The notes: generated by a model not told the origin, from the letters alone. 64,000 bases of DNA from Bradyrhizobium sp. ISRA464 (GCF_029910095.1 NZ_CP094526.1:6944001-7008000), one strand, 5' to 3'. Shown: positions 1-9,904, counted from the stretch's first letter. A program made the numbers and translations.

Positions 1-512
<512 letters not shown>

Positions 513-581
513 TCATTTCATCTCACCCTGGATAGGACGCCCAGCAGGCGCTCCTCAGGGGTGAGCGGTGCGAGCAGTGGA

Positions 582-896
582 TTAGGCGGCCTTCTTGCTG
601 GAAGATATTTCGGTGAGAACGCCCATGATGTCGCTCTCCTTCATGATCAACAGCTCCTGGCCATCGATCTTGACCTCGGTGCCCGACCATTTGCCGAACA
701 GCACGCGGTCGCCGATCTTCAAATCAATCGGGATCAACTTGCCTGCCTCATCACGGCCACCTGGGCCGACGGCGATGACTTCGCCCTGGGAGGGCTTTTC
801 CTTGGCTGTGTCTGGAATGATGATGCCGCCAGCGGACTTCTCTTCTGCGTCGATGCGCTTGACGACGACGCGGTCATGAAGTGGACGGAAAGTCAT
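582..896 (-). CDS. groES: Co-chaperonin GroES (10 kDa)
   Basis: This 104-residue protein has the usual GroES length and begins [12 protein letters not shown], the conserved first strand. It has the mobile-loop region around residues 18-32 ([18 protein letters not shown]), then GEVIAVGPG and the C-terminal KESDIMGVL. GroES heptamers cap GroEL and enclose the folding chamber in the cytosol. The ATG is preceded by an AGGAGG-type Shine-Dalgarno. It is first in the operon, with groEL 87 bp downstream. A CIRCE inverted repeat 44 bp upstream of the start implies HrcA-type heat-shock repression. Confidence 0.98.
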   Translation of the reverse strand: MTFRPLHDRVVVKRIDAEEKSAGGIIIPDTAKEKPSQGEVIAVGPGGRDEAGKLIPIDLKIGDRVLFGKWSGTEVKIDGQELLIMKESDIMGVLTEISSSKKAA

Positions 897-939
897 ACAG
901 TCCTCCTAACTATTTGCACGAGTTAACGATTCTCGACTG

Positions 940-966
940 TTAGCAGTCGATGCCGGCGAGTGCTAA
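940..966 (-). promoter_or_regulatory. CIRCE operator (HrcA site) upstream of groES
   Basis: On the minus strand the sequence is TTAGCACTC, nine bases, then GACTGCTAA. The consensus is TTAGCACTC-N9-GAGTGCTAA, so one arm is perfect and the other has one mismatch. Its place just upstream of groES is where HrcA represses chaperonin genes in alphaproteobacteria. Confidence 0.93.
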
Positions 967-1330
967 CGCAGGCGGAACTGAAATAGGACAGGCTTCTTCC
1001 GGAGCAAGGGTCTGTAGCAAAAAAATTGGCGCTTACCCCCTACCTAAAGAAGGAGCCCGCCGTTTGCCGACGGGACCTTCCGACCAAAGCCAAGACGATT
1101 TGGTGGCCCCATTATGCCTCGGGCTACGCCCAACCCGACCAGCAGGTAGCGGGAACGACTTCGAGTTTTCTAAAGGCGTCCTTGGGTCCGGGACTTGCCA
1201 CCGGTTGGGCTCGCATAAGAACCCTGAAAGATCTCTGACGGCCGGAAACGGCACTGCATCTGAAAGCAGAGGCTCTCATTCTTTTCAGCCGCGGCTCGCA
1301 GGCAATGTTGCCAGCAGTTCTCAATCCTCA
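967..1330. other. Intergenic region with no gene seen
   Basis: These 364 bp separate the CIRCE/groES promoter from the end of the convergent-side acyl-CoA-dehydrogenase-like gene; both neighbours are on the minus strand. Short open frames exist on both strands but none has a Shine-Dalgarno with a recognisable protein. I see no strong hairpin with a T run. Confidence 0.5.
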
Positions 1331-2527
1331 CTATTCTCCCCCCTCGTAGAACAGCTCCAGCGGCAGACCGACCAGAGCCTTGCCGATCCAATCGCGCGCG
1401 ATCACATTAGAGGGCCCCATCGCGATGGCCGCGCGCGCGTCGCGGAAGGCGCGTTCGATCGGCCCCCGATGGTACCCATAGCCGCCCGTTACCGTCAGAG
1501 CCGTGGCCGCGACTTTGTTGGCGACTTCGGCGGCATGCACCTTGAACTCGGTCAGCGGGATAAGGATTTCACTCTGCGGCCTGCCAGCGCGCCACAGCGC
1601 GTCCAGTTGGCCCGCGAGTTCGTTGCGCCAAGGCCGCAGCGTCTCGACCAGCACCTTGGCTGCCCCGAGTTCCTGCCGGATCGCTTGGTAGTCCGAAAGA
1701 CTCTTGTTCCGATCCCTATGCACGAAGCGTGTGGTGTGCGCGACCGCCGCGTTCAGCGCGCCGCGCGCCACACCTTCCCAGACAGAGCCGAGCCCAATCA
1801 AGTAGACGGGCGACACCCCGTCATAGATAATCTCCTTGCCCTGCCCTTCGGCACCAAGCCTGTCGCGTTGTGGTACACGCACGTTGATGTAGCGGATTGC
1901 GCCCGAATGATTAGCCTTGACACCCAGCGCATCCCATGGCCGTGACTCAATGCCGGGGGACGTGCCGTCGACGATGAAGAACACGATGTCGGTCTGATCC
2001 TTGGCGCCCGGAGTGCGCGTCTGGACCACATAATAGTCGGCTTGGCCCGAGCTAGTCGTAAACGACTTCTCGGCGTTGACGAGATAGTCCTCGCCATCTC
2101 GCGACGCTTCGGACAGATTGTACCACCAGTGCCCGCCGGTGGCGCGCTCGCTGGTCGAATAAGTGCCGAGCAGTCGTCCATTGTTCGATTTGAGCCATCG
2201 CTCCTTCTGATCGGTGCTGCCGAACAGATTGATGGTCTGCGCCGCGCCGACATGCATCACGTAGACGAGGCCGGTCGAGGCATCGACCTGCCCGATCCGA
2301 CAGGCAGCCTCGGCGAAGTCGATATGGCTGCAGTCGAGCCCGCCGAACTGCACCTCGTTCAGCACGCCGGTCCAGCCGGCGTCCGACAATGCGTGGAGAT
2401 TCTCCCGCGGAAATCGGCTCTCCTTGTCGTTGCGATCGGCGTTCACCTTTACGGTGGCGTCGATCGCCGCGTCGAGCCGAGCGTAGGCGTCGTCGTCGGC
2501 CCTGTGAGCGAAGTTGTCGTTGGTCAT
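1331..2527 (-). CDS. Acyl-CoA dehydrogenase-fold flavoprotein, DszC/SfnB-like
   Basis: About 398 residues from the ATG at 2527, which has AGGAG seven bases upstream; two earlier in-frame ATGs are too close to or upstream of that site. The protein has the acyl-CoA dehydrogenase layout: helical N-terminal domain, a central beta domain around residues 120-230 (TYSTSERATGG, then YYVVQTRTPG), and a C-terminal helical domain with TALTVTGGYGYHRGPIERAFRDARA. Members of this fold near sulfur genes are FMNH2-dependent monooxygenases (DszC, SfnC) or the SfnB type rather than true dehydrogenases. It lies 446 bp downstream of sfnG on the same strand, which supports a role in organosulfur or sulfone use. 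I cannot separate monooxygenase from dehydrogenase by eye. Confidence 0.8.
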   Translation of the reverse strand: MTNDNFAHRADDDAYARLDAAIDATVKVNADRNDKESRFPRENLHALSDAGWTGVLNEVQFGGLDCSHIDFAEAACRIGQVDASTGLVYVMHVGAAQTINLFGSTDQKERWLKSNNGRLLGTYSTSERATGGHWWYNLSEASRDGEDYLVNAEKSFTTSSGQADYYVVQTRTPGAKDQTDIVFFIVDGTSPGIESRPWDALGVKANHSGAIRYINVRVPQRDRLGAEGQGKEIIYDGVSPVYLIGLGSVWEGVARGALNAAVAHTTRFVHRDRNKSLSDYQAIRQELGAAKVLVETLRPWRNELAGQLDALWRAGRPQSEILIPLTEFKVHAAEVANKVAATALTVTGGYGYHRGPIERAFRDARAAIAMGPSNVIARDWIGKALVGLPLELFYEGGE

Positions 2528-2533
2528 GGTCAT

Positions 2534-2973
2534 TCTCCTGTTGGGCAGTGTCAAGCGAGAGCCTGCGTCGGCAACGTTCCGTTAAGATCGCCCCGGCGAC
2601 GAGCCGCCGAGACGCAGCTCGGCAGCCACGCGGGCGAGTACACCGCGAGGGTCTGGAATGTGCACGCGACCCGCGTGCTCGGCCAGCTGCACCACATCGG
2701 CAAAGCGCGCACGATACCGGATCCAGCCTTGGCGCGGCGTCCCGTTGGATCCGATCAGGGCTCGCATTTCGCCGCCACGACTTCAGGCTCGATGTCACCG
2801 AGCGCCGCGGTGCTTCGAACGTCAGCGAGATCTCCGCACGCAAGAGCACCGGCCGCAACTGTGCCATCGCCGGACCGCTCGGCCGACAAGCCAGAGAGAG
2901 CGCCGGCTCAGCAAGACCCCATCTGGCGCAAGGCGGTCCGCACTTGCTGCTATCGTCGTCACGTCAACCATTG
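2534..2973. other. Spacer between sfnG and the DszC-like gene, no convincing gene
   Basis: About 440 bp on the minus strand hold only short open frames. One (2755-2907, minus) ends in an acidic tail that resembles a protein C-terminus, and another (2582-2767, minus, 61 residues) overlaps it in a different frame. Neither is recognisable. This could be a decayed small gene, for example a flavin reductase remnant, but the sequence does not prove it. Confidence 0.35.
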
Positions 2974-2985
2974 TCATTCGGCCGC

Positions 2986-4074
2986 CTGGACGTGCCCGGC
3001 CATGTTCGTTTCCAGCGTGCGGACCAGCGGAATGATGCGGCGGCCGAAATATTCGACATCTTCCTGGAAATGCAGGAAACCGAGCAACACGAGGTCAACG
3101 CCAACCTTCTTAAGCGCAATGATGCGCTCGGCAATCTGCTCCGGCGTGCCGATCAAATTAGTCTTGAATCCATCGTTGTACTGGACGAGGTCATCGAAGC
3201 TTGATTTCGCCCAATTGCCCTGACCTTCCGGCGACGCCTTGCCGGCGTTCTTGACCTCGCGCCCAAAGGCATTGACGGCCTCCGGATCGGCCTTGTCGAT
3301 GATCTCATTGAGGACGCTGCGCGCTTCGGCCTCTGTGTCGCGCGCGATCGCAAAGCCGTTGACGCCGATTTTGACGGAACGGTTGTTTGCGCGGGCTTTG
3401 GCCATGATGTCGTCGACCTGCTTCTTGATCTCCTCGACCGAGTTGCCGTTGGTGAAGTACCAGTCCGATACCCGCGCCGCCATGTCGCGCGCCGCACGCG
3501 AGCTGCCGCCCTGGAAGACCTCTGGCAGAGGCTGCGCCGGCTTCGGCTTCAGCGTGTAGTCCTTGAAGCGATAGAAATCGCCGCGGAACGTGAAGCTGTC
3601 TTGAGTCCAGATGCCGCGTAGTGCCCGGATGAACTCTTCCGAGCGCCGGTAACGTTCGTCATGATCAAGCCAATGCTCGCCGATTGCCGCGAACTCGCCG
3701 CGGAACCAGCCGCTGACGATATTGACCGCGACGCGGCCTTCGGTGAGCTGGCTGATGGTTGCGATCTGCTTGGCCGCAACAGCCGGATTCCATGGTCCGG
3801 GAAGAAGGGCCGCGATCACCTTCAGCTTGTTCGTTGCTGCAAGTAGCGCATGGCTGAAAGCAACAGGCTCATGCTGAAACTCGGCCCCATAACCGGCTGT
3901 GAATCGGATCTGGCTCAGCGCATACTCGAACCCCGCCTGCTCCGCGATCTGCGCCAGGCGGCGGTTATAATCGATGTCCCATCCGGTGCGCTGCTCGATC
4001 TTGCTGATGACAAGACCACCGGAGACATTCGGGACCCAGTAGGCGAATTTGATCGAATCATTGCTGGTGCTCAT
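2986..4074 (-). CDS. sfnG: FMNH2-dependent dimethylsulfone monooxygenase
   Basis: The protein of about 362-366 residues (stop codon near 2974-2986) begins with KFAYWVPNVSGGLVISKIEQ and contains QIRFTAGYGAEFQHE, NIVSGWFRGEFAAIGEHW and HDERYRRSEEFIRALRG, all hallmarks of SfnG in the bacterial luciferase-like TIM-barrel family. SfnG uses reduced FMN from a partner reductase to convert dimethylsulfone to methanesulfinate, part of sulfur scavenging under sulfate limitation. The ATG has GAGG seven bases upstream. No flavin reductase or SfnR-type sigma-54 activator is adjacent, so the reduced flavin must come from elsewhere. Upstream is a long apparently gene-free stretch. Confidence 0.93.
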
Positions 4075-5442
4075 GAAGGTACCTCAACGGTTTTGGCTGG
4101 AGTAGGACGTGACGCTGGCGCAACGAAGCACCCAGGCTGCTGTGCCAGCCGGTTGCGACGCCGCTCGTTCGAGCCGTCGTTAGATGTGATTTACGGGACG
4201 GTTGGCGCGGCTCAGGTCAGCTGATCGCCGCCGGCGCATGCTCGGTACGTCAGCAACAGGCCGCACGGCACGGCGTCAACGATGCGACGCATGTTCGAAA
4301 TTGATCAAGGAGGCCAGAGCAAGTCATCCGCATTCTCCCTCGCAAGCGCGCTCGGCGAGCAACTGATACTCGCAGAGAAACCGATCACGCGCGAGTCCAA
4401 GGCGCACTCTTTTCCATGCGGTCGGGGAAAGCAACATTCTCTTAATCGCGTTGAACGCGTCGTTTATTGCTGCAGCTCTGGTCGCGAGCTTGTTCAGCAG
4501 TGCTGAATGCCAATCGCATTGATCCCAACGATGCGACCTTCGAACACGGCCTTTCCGAGTGCGATGTTCGCTTTGGCGCCCGCGCATTTGCGGCTGTCGA
4601 CCCAGGCGGTACACGATCGACCACTTAATCAGTCGCTTTAAGACGCCGCCTCATCGCTTGAACGAAGTTACGGCCGCCTGAATTCTAGGCGATCGAATGC
4701 GAACATCGGGTTTGATCATCTGCGCACCGTTTAGCGGAGCTGATATCGCCGCGGCGGCAATTACGTTGCCGACAATGCGCTGCATCAGTCCTCGTTGGAC
4801 GTTGTCGGAAATAAGGACATGGCTTTTGCTAACGGCGCCGCGGGCCGCCTGTTCCGGCCCGCGGCGCCTTCAACAAGTCGTAGGCTACTAAAGCGCGCAT
4901 TCGTTGCGATCGATACGGGTGCGTTGCTAGATCAAACGCGTCGTTCGGCTCCTCGGTTTGCCGCTCGCTAATTTACGTGCCGTGGCCGACCCGTAAGCGC
5001 CAGTTCCGCAAAAGCGATCGGAACCGCGCCGGCTTACCAAACCCTGCGTCCACCTTTGCGGGACGACATCGCACCTCATCCAGGCTGCAGTCTCACGTCT
5101 GGCCTTTGCTATGTCATTGCTCGGGTGGTGGACTATCAGCGTTGGCACCCCCTTGGATCCTAGAGCTCCTTATCTTGAGTAGAGGTACCGAACCATATCG
5201 GTCAAGCCCACGACATAGCGGTCGGCTGCCCCGCCGGCTTGCACCTTTACGCAGTGCAGCAACAATCATCAGGATTGGAACATCTGTCGGCGCATGGCGT
5301 TCCACCCGAGGCTTACGGCGATCGATTTCGATCGGCTCCGATGGCCCAGGCCGTGGCACTCATCGGCACCAGTATCGAGCGTCAAAGGCACCATTCATTC
5401 AGGCGACAAGACTTCGTCGATTAACCCGTTAGAACAATTCCG
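4075..5442. other. 1.37-kb region without a convincing gene
   Basis: Open frames of up to 151 residues occur on both strands, but they overlap each other, lack good ribosome-binding sites and show low-complexity Arg/Ser/Pro-rich translations typical of non-coding frames in GC-rich DNA. The only clear structure is a strong hairpin at 4834-4868. The promoter for sfnG should lie near 4100. Confidence 0.45.
4834..4868. repeat. Strong perfect 13-bp hairpin
   Basis: GGCGCCGCGGGCC is followed after nine bases by its exact reverse complement GGCCCGCGGCGCC. It is the strongest hairpin in the gene-poor stretch. No T run follows directly on the plus strand, so a terminator role is possible but unproven; it may be a mobile palindromic repeat. 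Confidence 0.6.
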
Positions 5443-5943
5443 ATGATAAAGCTTCCCATGACGGCCGAGGGGCATGCTGCGCTCGAAGGTGAACTGCGTC
5501 ACCGCATCCGCACCGAGCGACCAGATCTCGTTCAGCGAATTCAACAGGCGATCGCCAATGACCGAAATCTGGTCGAGAACTCGGAATATCAGATTGCGCT
5601 TGCGGAGCAAAGCGTTAACGACGCTCGCATCGCCGAGCTGGAAGATAAGCTCGCGCGTGCTGAGATCGTCGACGTGTCCAGACTTTCCGGCGAGCAAATC
5701 AAGTTCGGAGCGACGGTGACGTTGATAGATGAGGACACTGGTGAGAAGCGGATCTGGCAGATCGTAGGCGAAGCCGAAGCCGATGCGAGCAAACACAAAA
5801 TTTCAGTAACCTCGCCAATTGCTTTGGCATTAATTGGAAAGAGAAACGGAAGTACGGTGGTCAAGGCGCCGGGCGGTACCAAGACCTACAGTGTGCGACA
5901 AGTAGAGTGGCTCCAGAGCAAGCCCAAGCAAGAGCAAGTGTAA
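5443..5943 (+). CDS. greA: GreA-family transcription factor (divergent paralogue)
   Basis: The 166-residue protein has the GreA/GreB two-domain layout. An N-terminal coiled-coil hairpin spans about residues 5-80 ([15 protein letters not shown] ... [13 protein letters not shown]), and the C-terminal FKBP-like domain contains [41 protein letters not shown] and ending in Y-S-V-R-Q-V. GreA enters the RNA polymerase secondary channel and rescues backtracked complexes. The usual hairpin-tip motif G-D-L-x-E-N-A-E-Y reads R-N-L-V-E-N-S-E-Y here (residues 41-49). The first metal-binding acidic residue is therefore Asn, while the Glu is kept. This suggests a stress or regulatory paralogue with altered cleavage activity rather than the housekeeping copy. 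The gene stands alone. Confidence 0.9.
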   Translation: MIKLPMTAEGHAALEGELRHRIRTERPDLVQRIQQAIANDRNLVENSEYQIALAEQSVNDARIAELEDKLARAEIVDVSRLSGEQIKFGATVTLIDEDTGEKRIWQIVGEAEADASKHKISVTSPIALALIGKRNGSTVVKAPGGTKTYSVRQVEWLQSKPKQEQV

Positions 5944-6189
5944 GCGTAATCGACGAAGGCGCCGACCGCACAACCATAGTTACGCGACAACCTATCGGGG
6001 ATCCTGCTCTAGGTCATCGCGTACAGGGCGGGACTCGGCGCAAGCAAAAGCATAGCCGACTAGTGTAGTCTTCGGCGGGAAGAGCCGGTGGCGATCGAGA
6101 CCAAGCTCTTTCCCGGCTTCATTGCCTCGGGGGCTCGCTTCGCCGATCGAGAGCGCCCAATAGCGCGCACACGAGTCTCGGGTCGACCA

Positions 6190-7026
6190 ATGAGATCAAC
6201 GTTACATCGGGACGCGAACATGCCGGGACGACTGGCGCCGGTTCTACTGGTACTGTGTGCGTTCATGATCGTTGGCCTCATCGGCTTGTACGTAGTCGGC
6301 GACCTGTCCAGATTTCAGGAAGCTATTTCAATAAGTGAGGGCCAGGTCGCCATGCGCAGCGTGAGTAATCCCGAACAACTGGATCAAGCGCTAAAGCAAC
6401 ATCCCTCAAATGCGATGCTGAAAATGATCGCAATGGCAAGGCTGGATGCGATCGAAATGGATGCTGCCGCGCGGAGGTTACTAGCCGGTGCCGAGCAAAA
6501 TGATCTTCCGAAAGCAATCGATTTAGCTTCCAGTCGCAGTGATCTAGACAAGCTCCTACGCGATCTGAAAGCCGCCGAGCGTGGTATCGCTACTTTTGAA
6601 CCCCGTTATATCGCTCTGATCAAATCCGAGCGCGGCAAATTGGAAAACGAAGCCCGTTTGCTCCGTCTTGGAAACGAAACAGTTCTCAGATTTATGAGCA
6701 TGATTGACGCGCAGCACACCGAAATAGTTGCCGTAGCTTCCAAACTGTCGGCCACGCACACTGAATACTACAAGGCCTATGAGAAGTGTGTGACGGTCCT
6801 GCTGAGGGATTTTGGTATCTACAAAGTGACAGAAGGTCAGTTCGTATTCCCGTTTCAATTGACTGCAGACAACTACAATCGTGCTTCAGCAGCAATGATC
6901 ACCGCTACACAACGCATTGCCGAACTGGACAATGAAATGACCAACCTGAGGGCGCTCCAGCTGAAGAGATGGAAGGCTTTCGTTGGACAATTAAGCGAGC
7001 GCATCCAACAGCCGATGGTGGAATAA
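6190..7026 (+). CDS. Membrane-anchored coiled-coil protein of unknown function
   Basis: I do not recognise this protein. From the ATG at 6190 it is 278 residues; the frame is open from a GTG at 6088 but that extension is Arg-rich and unlikely. A single transmembrane segment (PVLLVLCAFMIVGLIGLYVV) lies near the N-terminus, followed by about 230 largely helical residues rich in Leu, Ala, Glu and Arg with heptad-like spacing. It has no catalytic motif. The topology fits a cytoplasmic-membrane anchor with a periplasmic helical domain. It follows greA by 250 bp and need not be in the same operon. Codon use looks slightly less GC-biased than in neighbouring genes. Confidence 0.65.
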   Translation: MRSTLHRDANMPGRLAPVLLVLCAFMIVGLIGLYVVGDLSRFQEAISISEGQVAMRSVSNPEQLDQALKQHPSNAMLKMIAMARLDAIEMDAAARRLLAGAEQNDLPKAIDLASSRSDLDKLLRDLKAAERGIATFEPRYIALIKSERGKLENEARLLRLGNETVLRFMSMIDAQHTEIVAVASKLSATHTEYYKAYEKCVTVLLRDFGIYKVTEGQFVFPFQLTADNYNRASAAMITATQRIAELDNEMTNLRALQLKRWKAFVGQLSERIQQPMVE

Positions 7027-7287
7027 GGGCAGACATGCAGCGTCCTTTTCAAAGAACCGGACGCGATTCTTGGGCATGTCGCCTCGTGGGGAGACCGCTA
7101 TCCCCAGGGGCAAATAGTGCCAAAGCTGTTGAACCTGTCAATCTGAAAGCAGGTCCGCAGGCACGCGATTGCATAACGGTGAGGCGCCACCGCGTTCCTT
7201 GCGACGCCGAGAGCGAAACGACGTGTCTGCGGCCGTCCGCTCGCAGATCATCTTGGGGGTCGCAAGAACGGTGTGGCAGGAATGGTG

Positions 7288-7587
7288 TCAATGCTTCTCG
7301 TCCGGATGCGCTCGCCAGTCACGGCCTACCGTCTGGTGGCCCTCATCTGTCTTATCCATACGCCCTGCGCGATCAGCGTCGCTTTCCTTGGCTTTCCAAT
7401 CACGCCCAATTTGCACATCCTCTCCGCGTCCCCGTTCCTGTGCGCGCGACTGCTCCGCTTGTTGAGGGGTCTGATCGGGCTGCACAGGGACCGTCTGCGC
7501 TTGGCCAGTCCTTCCCGCTTCTTCGGCGGAGGTGGGAACGAGACCACAGGACAGCAGCATTGCTGTTGTTACCGCAACGATACGCAT
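7288..7587 (-). CDS. Small secreted protein with two GRDW repeats, unknown function
   Basis: Starting at the ATG at 7587, which has a strong GGAGGAGA site, the product is 99 residues. Residues 1-22 form a signal peptide (MRIVAVTTAMLLSCGLVPTSA) with predicted cleavage near TSA-EEA. The mature part is hydrophilic, Gln/Glu/Asp/Arg-rich and probably disordered. It carries a repeated motif, IGRDWKA near the middle and VGRDWRA near the C-terminus. There is no known domain. It probably acts in the periplasm, perhaps in stress, but this is inference. It is transcribed opposite to both neighbours. Confidence 0.7.
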   Translation of the reverse strand: MRIVAVTTAMLLSCGLVPTSAEEAGRTGQAQTVPVQPDQTPQQAEQSRAQERGRGEDVQIGRDWKAKESDADRAGRMDKTDEGHQTVGRDWRAHPDEKH

Positions 7588-8041
7588 GCGTTTCTCCTCC
7601 ATTCAGATGAAACACTAACGACTCACCTGAGCTTCGGTTCGCTGATTTCACGCTGGTTCCGGTGCAGGTGAGCGGTGCAGTATGGGCGCAGAAGGGCGTA
7701 ACATTGATGCTATAGACTCAAAGCGGAGACCGCGACGATCACAAATAGGCCCCTCGTCCGCACGCAGGAATCAGGCTGTTACCCCTTAAGTCTCGGCACG
7801 TCTCGTCCTGAAAATAAGAGCCATCAGGCAACCGACGAGACACTGCATAAACCCGCTGCGGTGATCCTCACGACCCATGTGTCCATCGGTTACTCCATCC
7901 TCAAACCGGCCGAGACGTTGCACATTGAAATCGTCAATTGAGCTTTACGTTCGTACTAGTGTGCCTCAGGGGACGTAGCAGCCTCCCCGTCAAGTGGGCC
8001 ATCCCATGCAAGAGCTGTTCGCTTTGTGTTGGAGCGAACAC
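7588..8041. other. Divergent intergenic region, no gene seen
   Basis: About 450 bp between the small secreted protein (minus) and the TauE-like permease (plus). It must contain promoters for both. I see no clear palindrome or additional gene. Confidence 0.5.
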
Positions 8042-8779
8042 ATGGATGGGATGTCTTTTGAGCTTCCGCTTTTCATTGTTGCGACCTTCGGCGGTGCCGG
8101 TGCGCTCGTCGCTGGCCTTTCCGGATTTGCATCCGGCCTGGTAGTCGCCTCGATCTGGCTCTACATCCTTACCCCCCTGCAAACCGCCAGCCTGATCATC
8201 GCCTTTGGGCTGGTCGTGCAGGCCTACTCCGTATGGAAACTACGTGGTGCGCTGGACTGGAGACGGCTCTGGCCGTTCATCTTTGGCGCAGCACTCGGCG
8301 TACCGGTTGGCGTAACGATATTGACTTGGGGCAATCCTGGCTGCGTCCGCGTTGGCGTCGATGTGTTTCTCGTTCTCTACAGCCTTTATGCGTTGCTTCG
8401 TCCTGCGCTCGGGCCGTTGAAAGCGCCGGGCGCTGGCGTCGATGCCATTGTCGGATTCCTCAATGGCGTCCTGGGCGGTATCACCGGGCTCGCCGGAATC
8501 CTCGTCACGATCCGGTGCGGACTGCGCGGCTGGCCCAAGGACGTGCAGCGTGCGGTGTTTCACCCCGTTGCGGTGGCGACATTCCTGGTGAGTGCGCTGT
8601 GGATCGGCGCCAGGGGCGCGTTGAGCGCGGAGACAATCAAGCTCTTTCTGATCGGATTGCCCGCCCTGTTCGCCGGTACCTGGATTGGTCTCAAGTTGTT
8701 CGGTCGCCTCAGCGAGGTTGCATTCCGCAGGATCGTACTGGCGCCGCTTCTGGTTTCGGGCGCGGTCCTGGTCGTTTAG
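8042..8779 (+). CDS. TauE/SafE-family membrane permease
   Basis: From the ATG at 8042 the protein is 245 residues, mostly hydrophobic with about eight predicted membrane segments arranged in two halves. The pattern F-G-G-A-G-A-L-V-A-G-L-S-G-F near residue 20 and G-V-L-G-G-I-T-G-L-A-G near residue 150 are the two internally repeated Gly-rich motifs of the TauE/SafE (DUF81) family. These are putative exporters of sulfite or organosulfonate-derived anions. Upstream in-frame ATGs at 7994 and 8006 are possible but less likely. The next gene on the same strand, the Cj0069-type protein, starts 88 bp later, so the two may be co-transcribed. The substrate is unknown. Confidence 0.85.
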   Translation: MDGMSFELPLFIVATFGGAGALVAGLSGFASGLVVASIWLYILTPLQTASLIIAFGLVVQAYSVWKLRGALDWRRLWPFIFGAALGVPVGVTILTWGNPGCVRVGVDVFLVLYSLYALLRPALGPLKAPGAGVDAIVGFLNGVLGGITGLAGILVTIRCGLRGWPKDVQRAVFHPVAVATFLVSALWIGARGALSAETIKLFLIGLPALFAGTWIGLKLFGRLSEVAFRRIVLAPLLVSGAVLVV

Positions 8780-8866
8780 CGTTACGGCAGATCCCGCCCG
8801 GCGGGCGGACCGGCTGTATGGAAGGAACATGCAATCATAGGGATCAATGACTCTGGAGCCGTTTCC

Positions 8867-9904
8867 ATGTTTGAACCCACAACTCGCCTCGGCCGCATCG
8901 CTATCCTCTGGCGAGGTGATGAAGCGGCGCGCCGCAGTGTTTCCCCAGAGACCAGCCGTTTCAAGGCCGTGTTCGCGGCGCTCGCCGATGTCGGCGTCGA
9001 TGCCGAACCGGTGGTCTACGAGGACGATGTCCTCGACGCAGTGCGCGCACAGCTCGCCACACTTGATGGTGTACTCGTCTGGGTCAATCCGATTCACGAG
9101 GGGCGCAATCGCGCCAATCTCGACGCGCTGCTGCGCGAGGTGGCGGCGCGCGGCGTCTGGGTGAGCGCCCATCCCGATGTCATCCTCAAAATGGGCACCA
9201 AGGAGGTGCTCCATCGCACCCGCATGATGAGTTGGGGCTGTGACACGGCCCTCTACCGAACGCTCGAGCAGATGAGGGTGGAATTGCCGTTGCGGCTGGC
9301 AGCTGGCCCGCGCGTGATCAAGCGCAGCCGCGGCAACGGCGGCCAGGGCGTCTGGAAGGTCGACGCCCTGGTAAGTCCCCCCACCCGGCCGATGGTTCGC
9401 GTGCTTGATGCCACGAGCGACGCATCGGAGGACGTCGCTCTGGACGAGTTTCTTCAGCGGTGCGTCGATTATTTCGAAGACGGCTCTGTGATCGATCAGC
9501 CGTTCCAGGCGCGCCTGAGCGAGGGGGTGGTGCGCTGTTATATGGCAGGCGATCGCTGCGCCGGCTTCGGCCACCATAAGGTCAAGGCCCTGGTTGACGA
9601 ACCGACCGCGCGCGCCGAAGCCGGACCACGGCTCTATGCCAGCAAGGCCGATCCGCGCTTTCAGGTCCTGCGTCGGTTGATGGAAGACGAGTGGACGCCG
9701 CAGCTGACAACCTTGCTGGATATTCCGAGCAGCGATCTCCCGATGATCTGGGACGCGGACTTCATGCTCGGTCCGCCCCGTCCCGACGGGACCGACAGTT
9801 ACGTGCTCGGCGAGATCAACGTCAGCTCAGTCTTCCCGATCCCCGAAGAGGCTTGGGCAGAGATCGCTGGCCGAGTTGCCGATAGACTGAAGTCGAAGCT
9901 CTGA
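8867..9904 (+). CDS. Cj0069-family ATP-grasp-like protein
   Basis: A 345-residue cytosolic protein. The N-terminal third begins LGRIAILWRGD and has a Rossmann-like pattern ending in DGVLVWVNPIHEGRNRANLD. The central part contains VIKRSRGNGGQGVWKV, a Gly-rich loop like the ATP-binding loop of ATP-grasp ligases. The C-terminal part has MIWDADFMLGP and YVLGEINVSSVFPIPEEA, where the Glu-Ile-Asn pattern matches the metal-binding strand of ATP-grasp enzymes. Proteins of this kind are annotated as the Cj0069 family and have no proven reaction. ATP-dependent ligation or phosphorylation is inferred from the fold only. It lies 88 bp downstream of the TauE-like permease on the same strand. Confidence 0.75.
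   Translation: MFEPTTRLGRIAILWRGDEAARRSVSPETSRFKAVFAALADVGVDAEPVVYEDDVLDAVRAQLATLDGVLVWVNPIHEGRNRANLDALLREVAARGVWVSAHPDVILKMGTKEVLHRTRMMSWGCDTALYRTLEQMRVELPLRLAAGPRVIKRSRGNGGQGVWKVDALVSPPTRPMVRVLDATSDASEDVALDEFLQRCVDYFEDGSVIDQPFQARLSEGVVRCYMAGDRCAGFGHHKVKALVDEPTARAEAGPRLYASKADPRFQVLRRLMEDEWTPQLTTLLDIPSSDLPMIWDADFMLGPPRPDGTDSYVLGEINVSSVFPIPEEAWAEIAGRVADRLKSKL

Noticed and set aside
950..1945. 331-residue open frame on the plus strand
   Set aside because: Starts inside the CIRCE/intergenic region and runs antisense to the acyl-CoA-dehydrogenase-like gene; not protein-like.
3850..4224. 124-residue plus-strand frame over the start of sfnG
   Set aside because: Antisense to the conserved N-terminus of SfnG.
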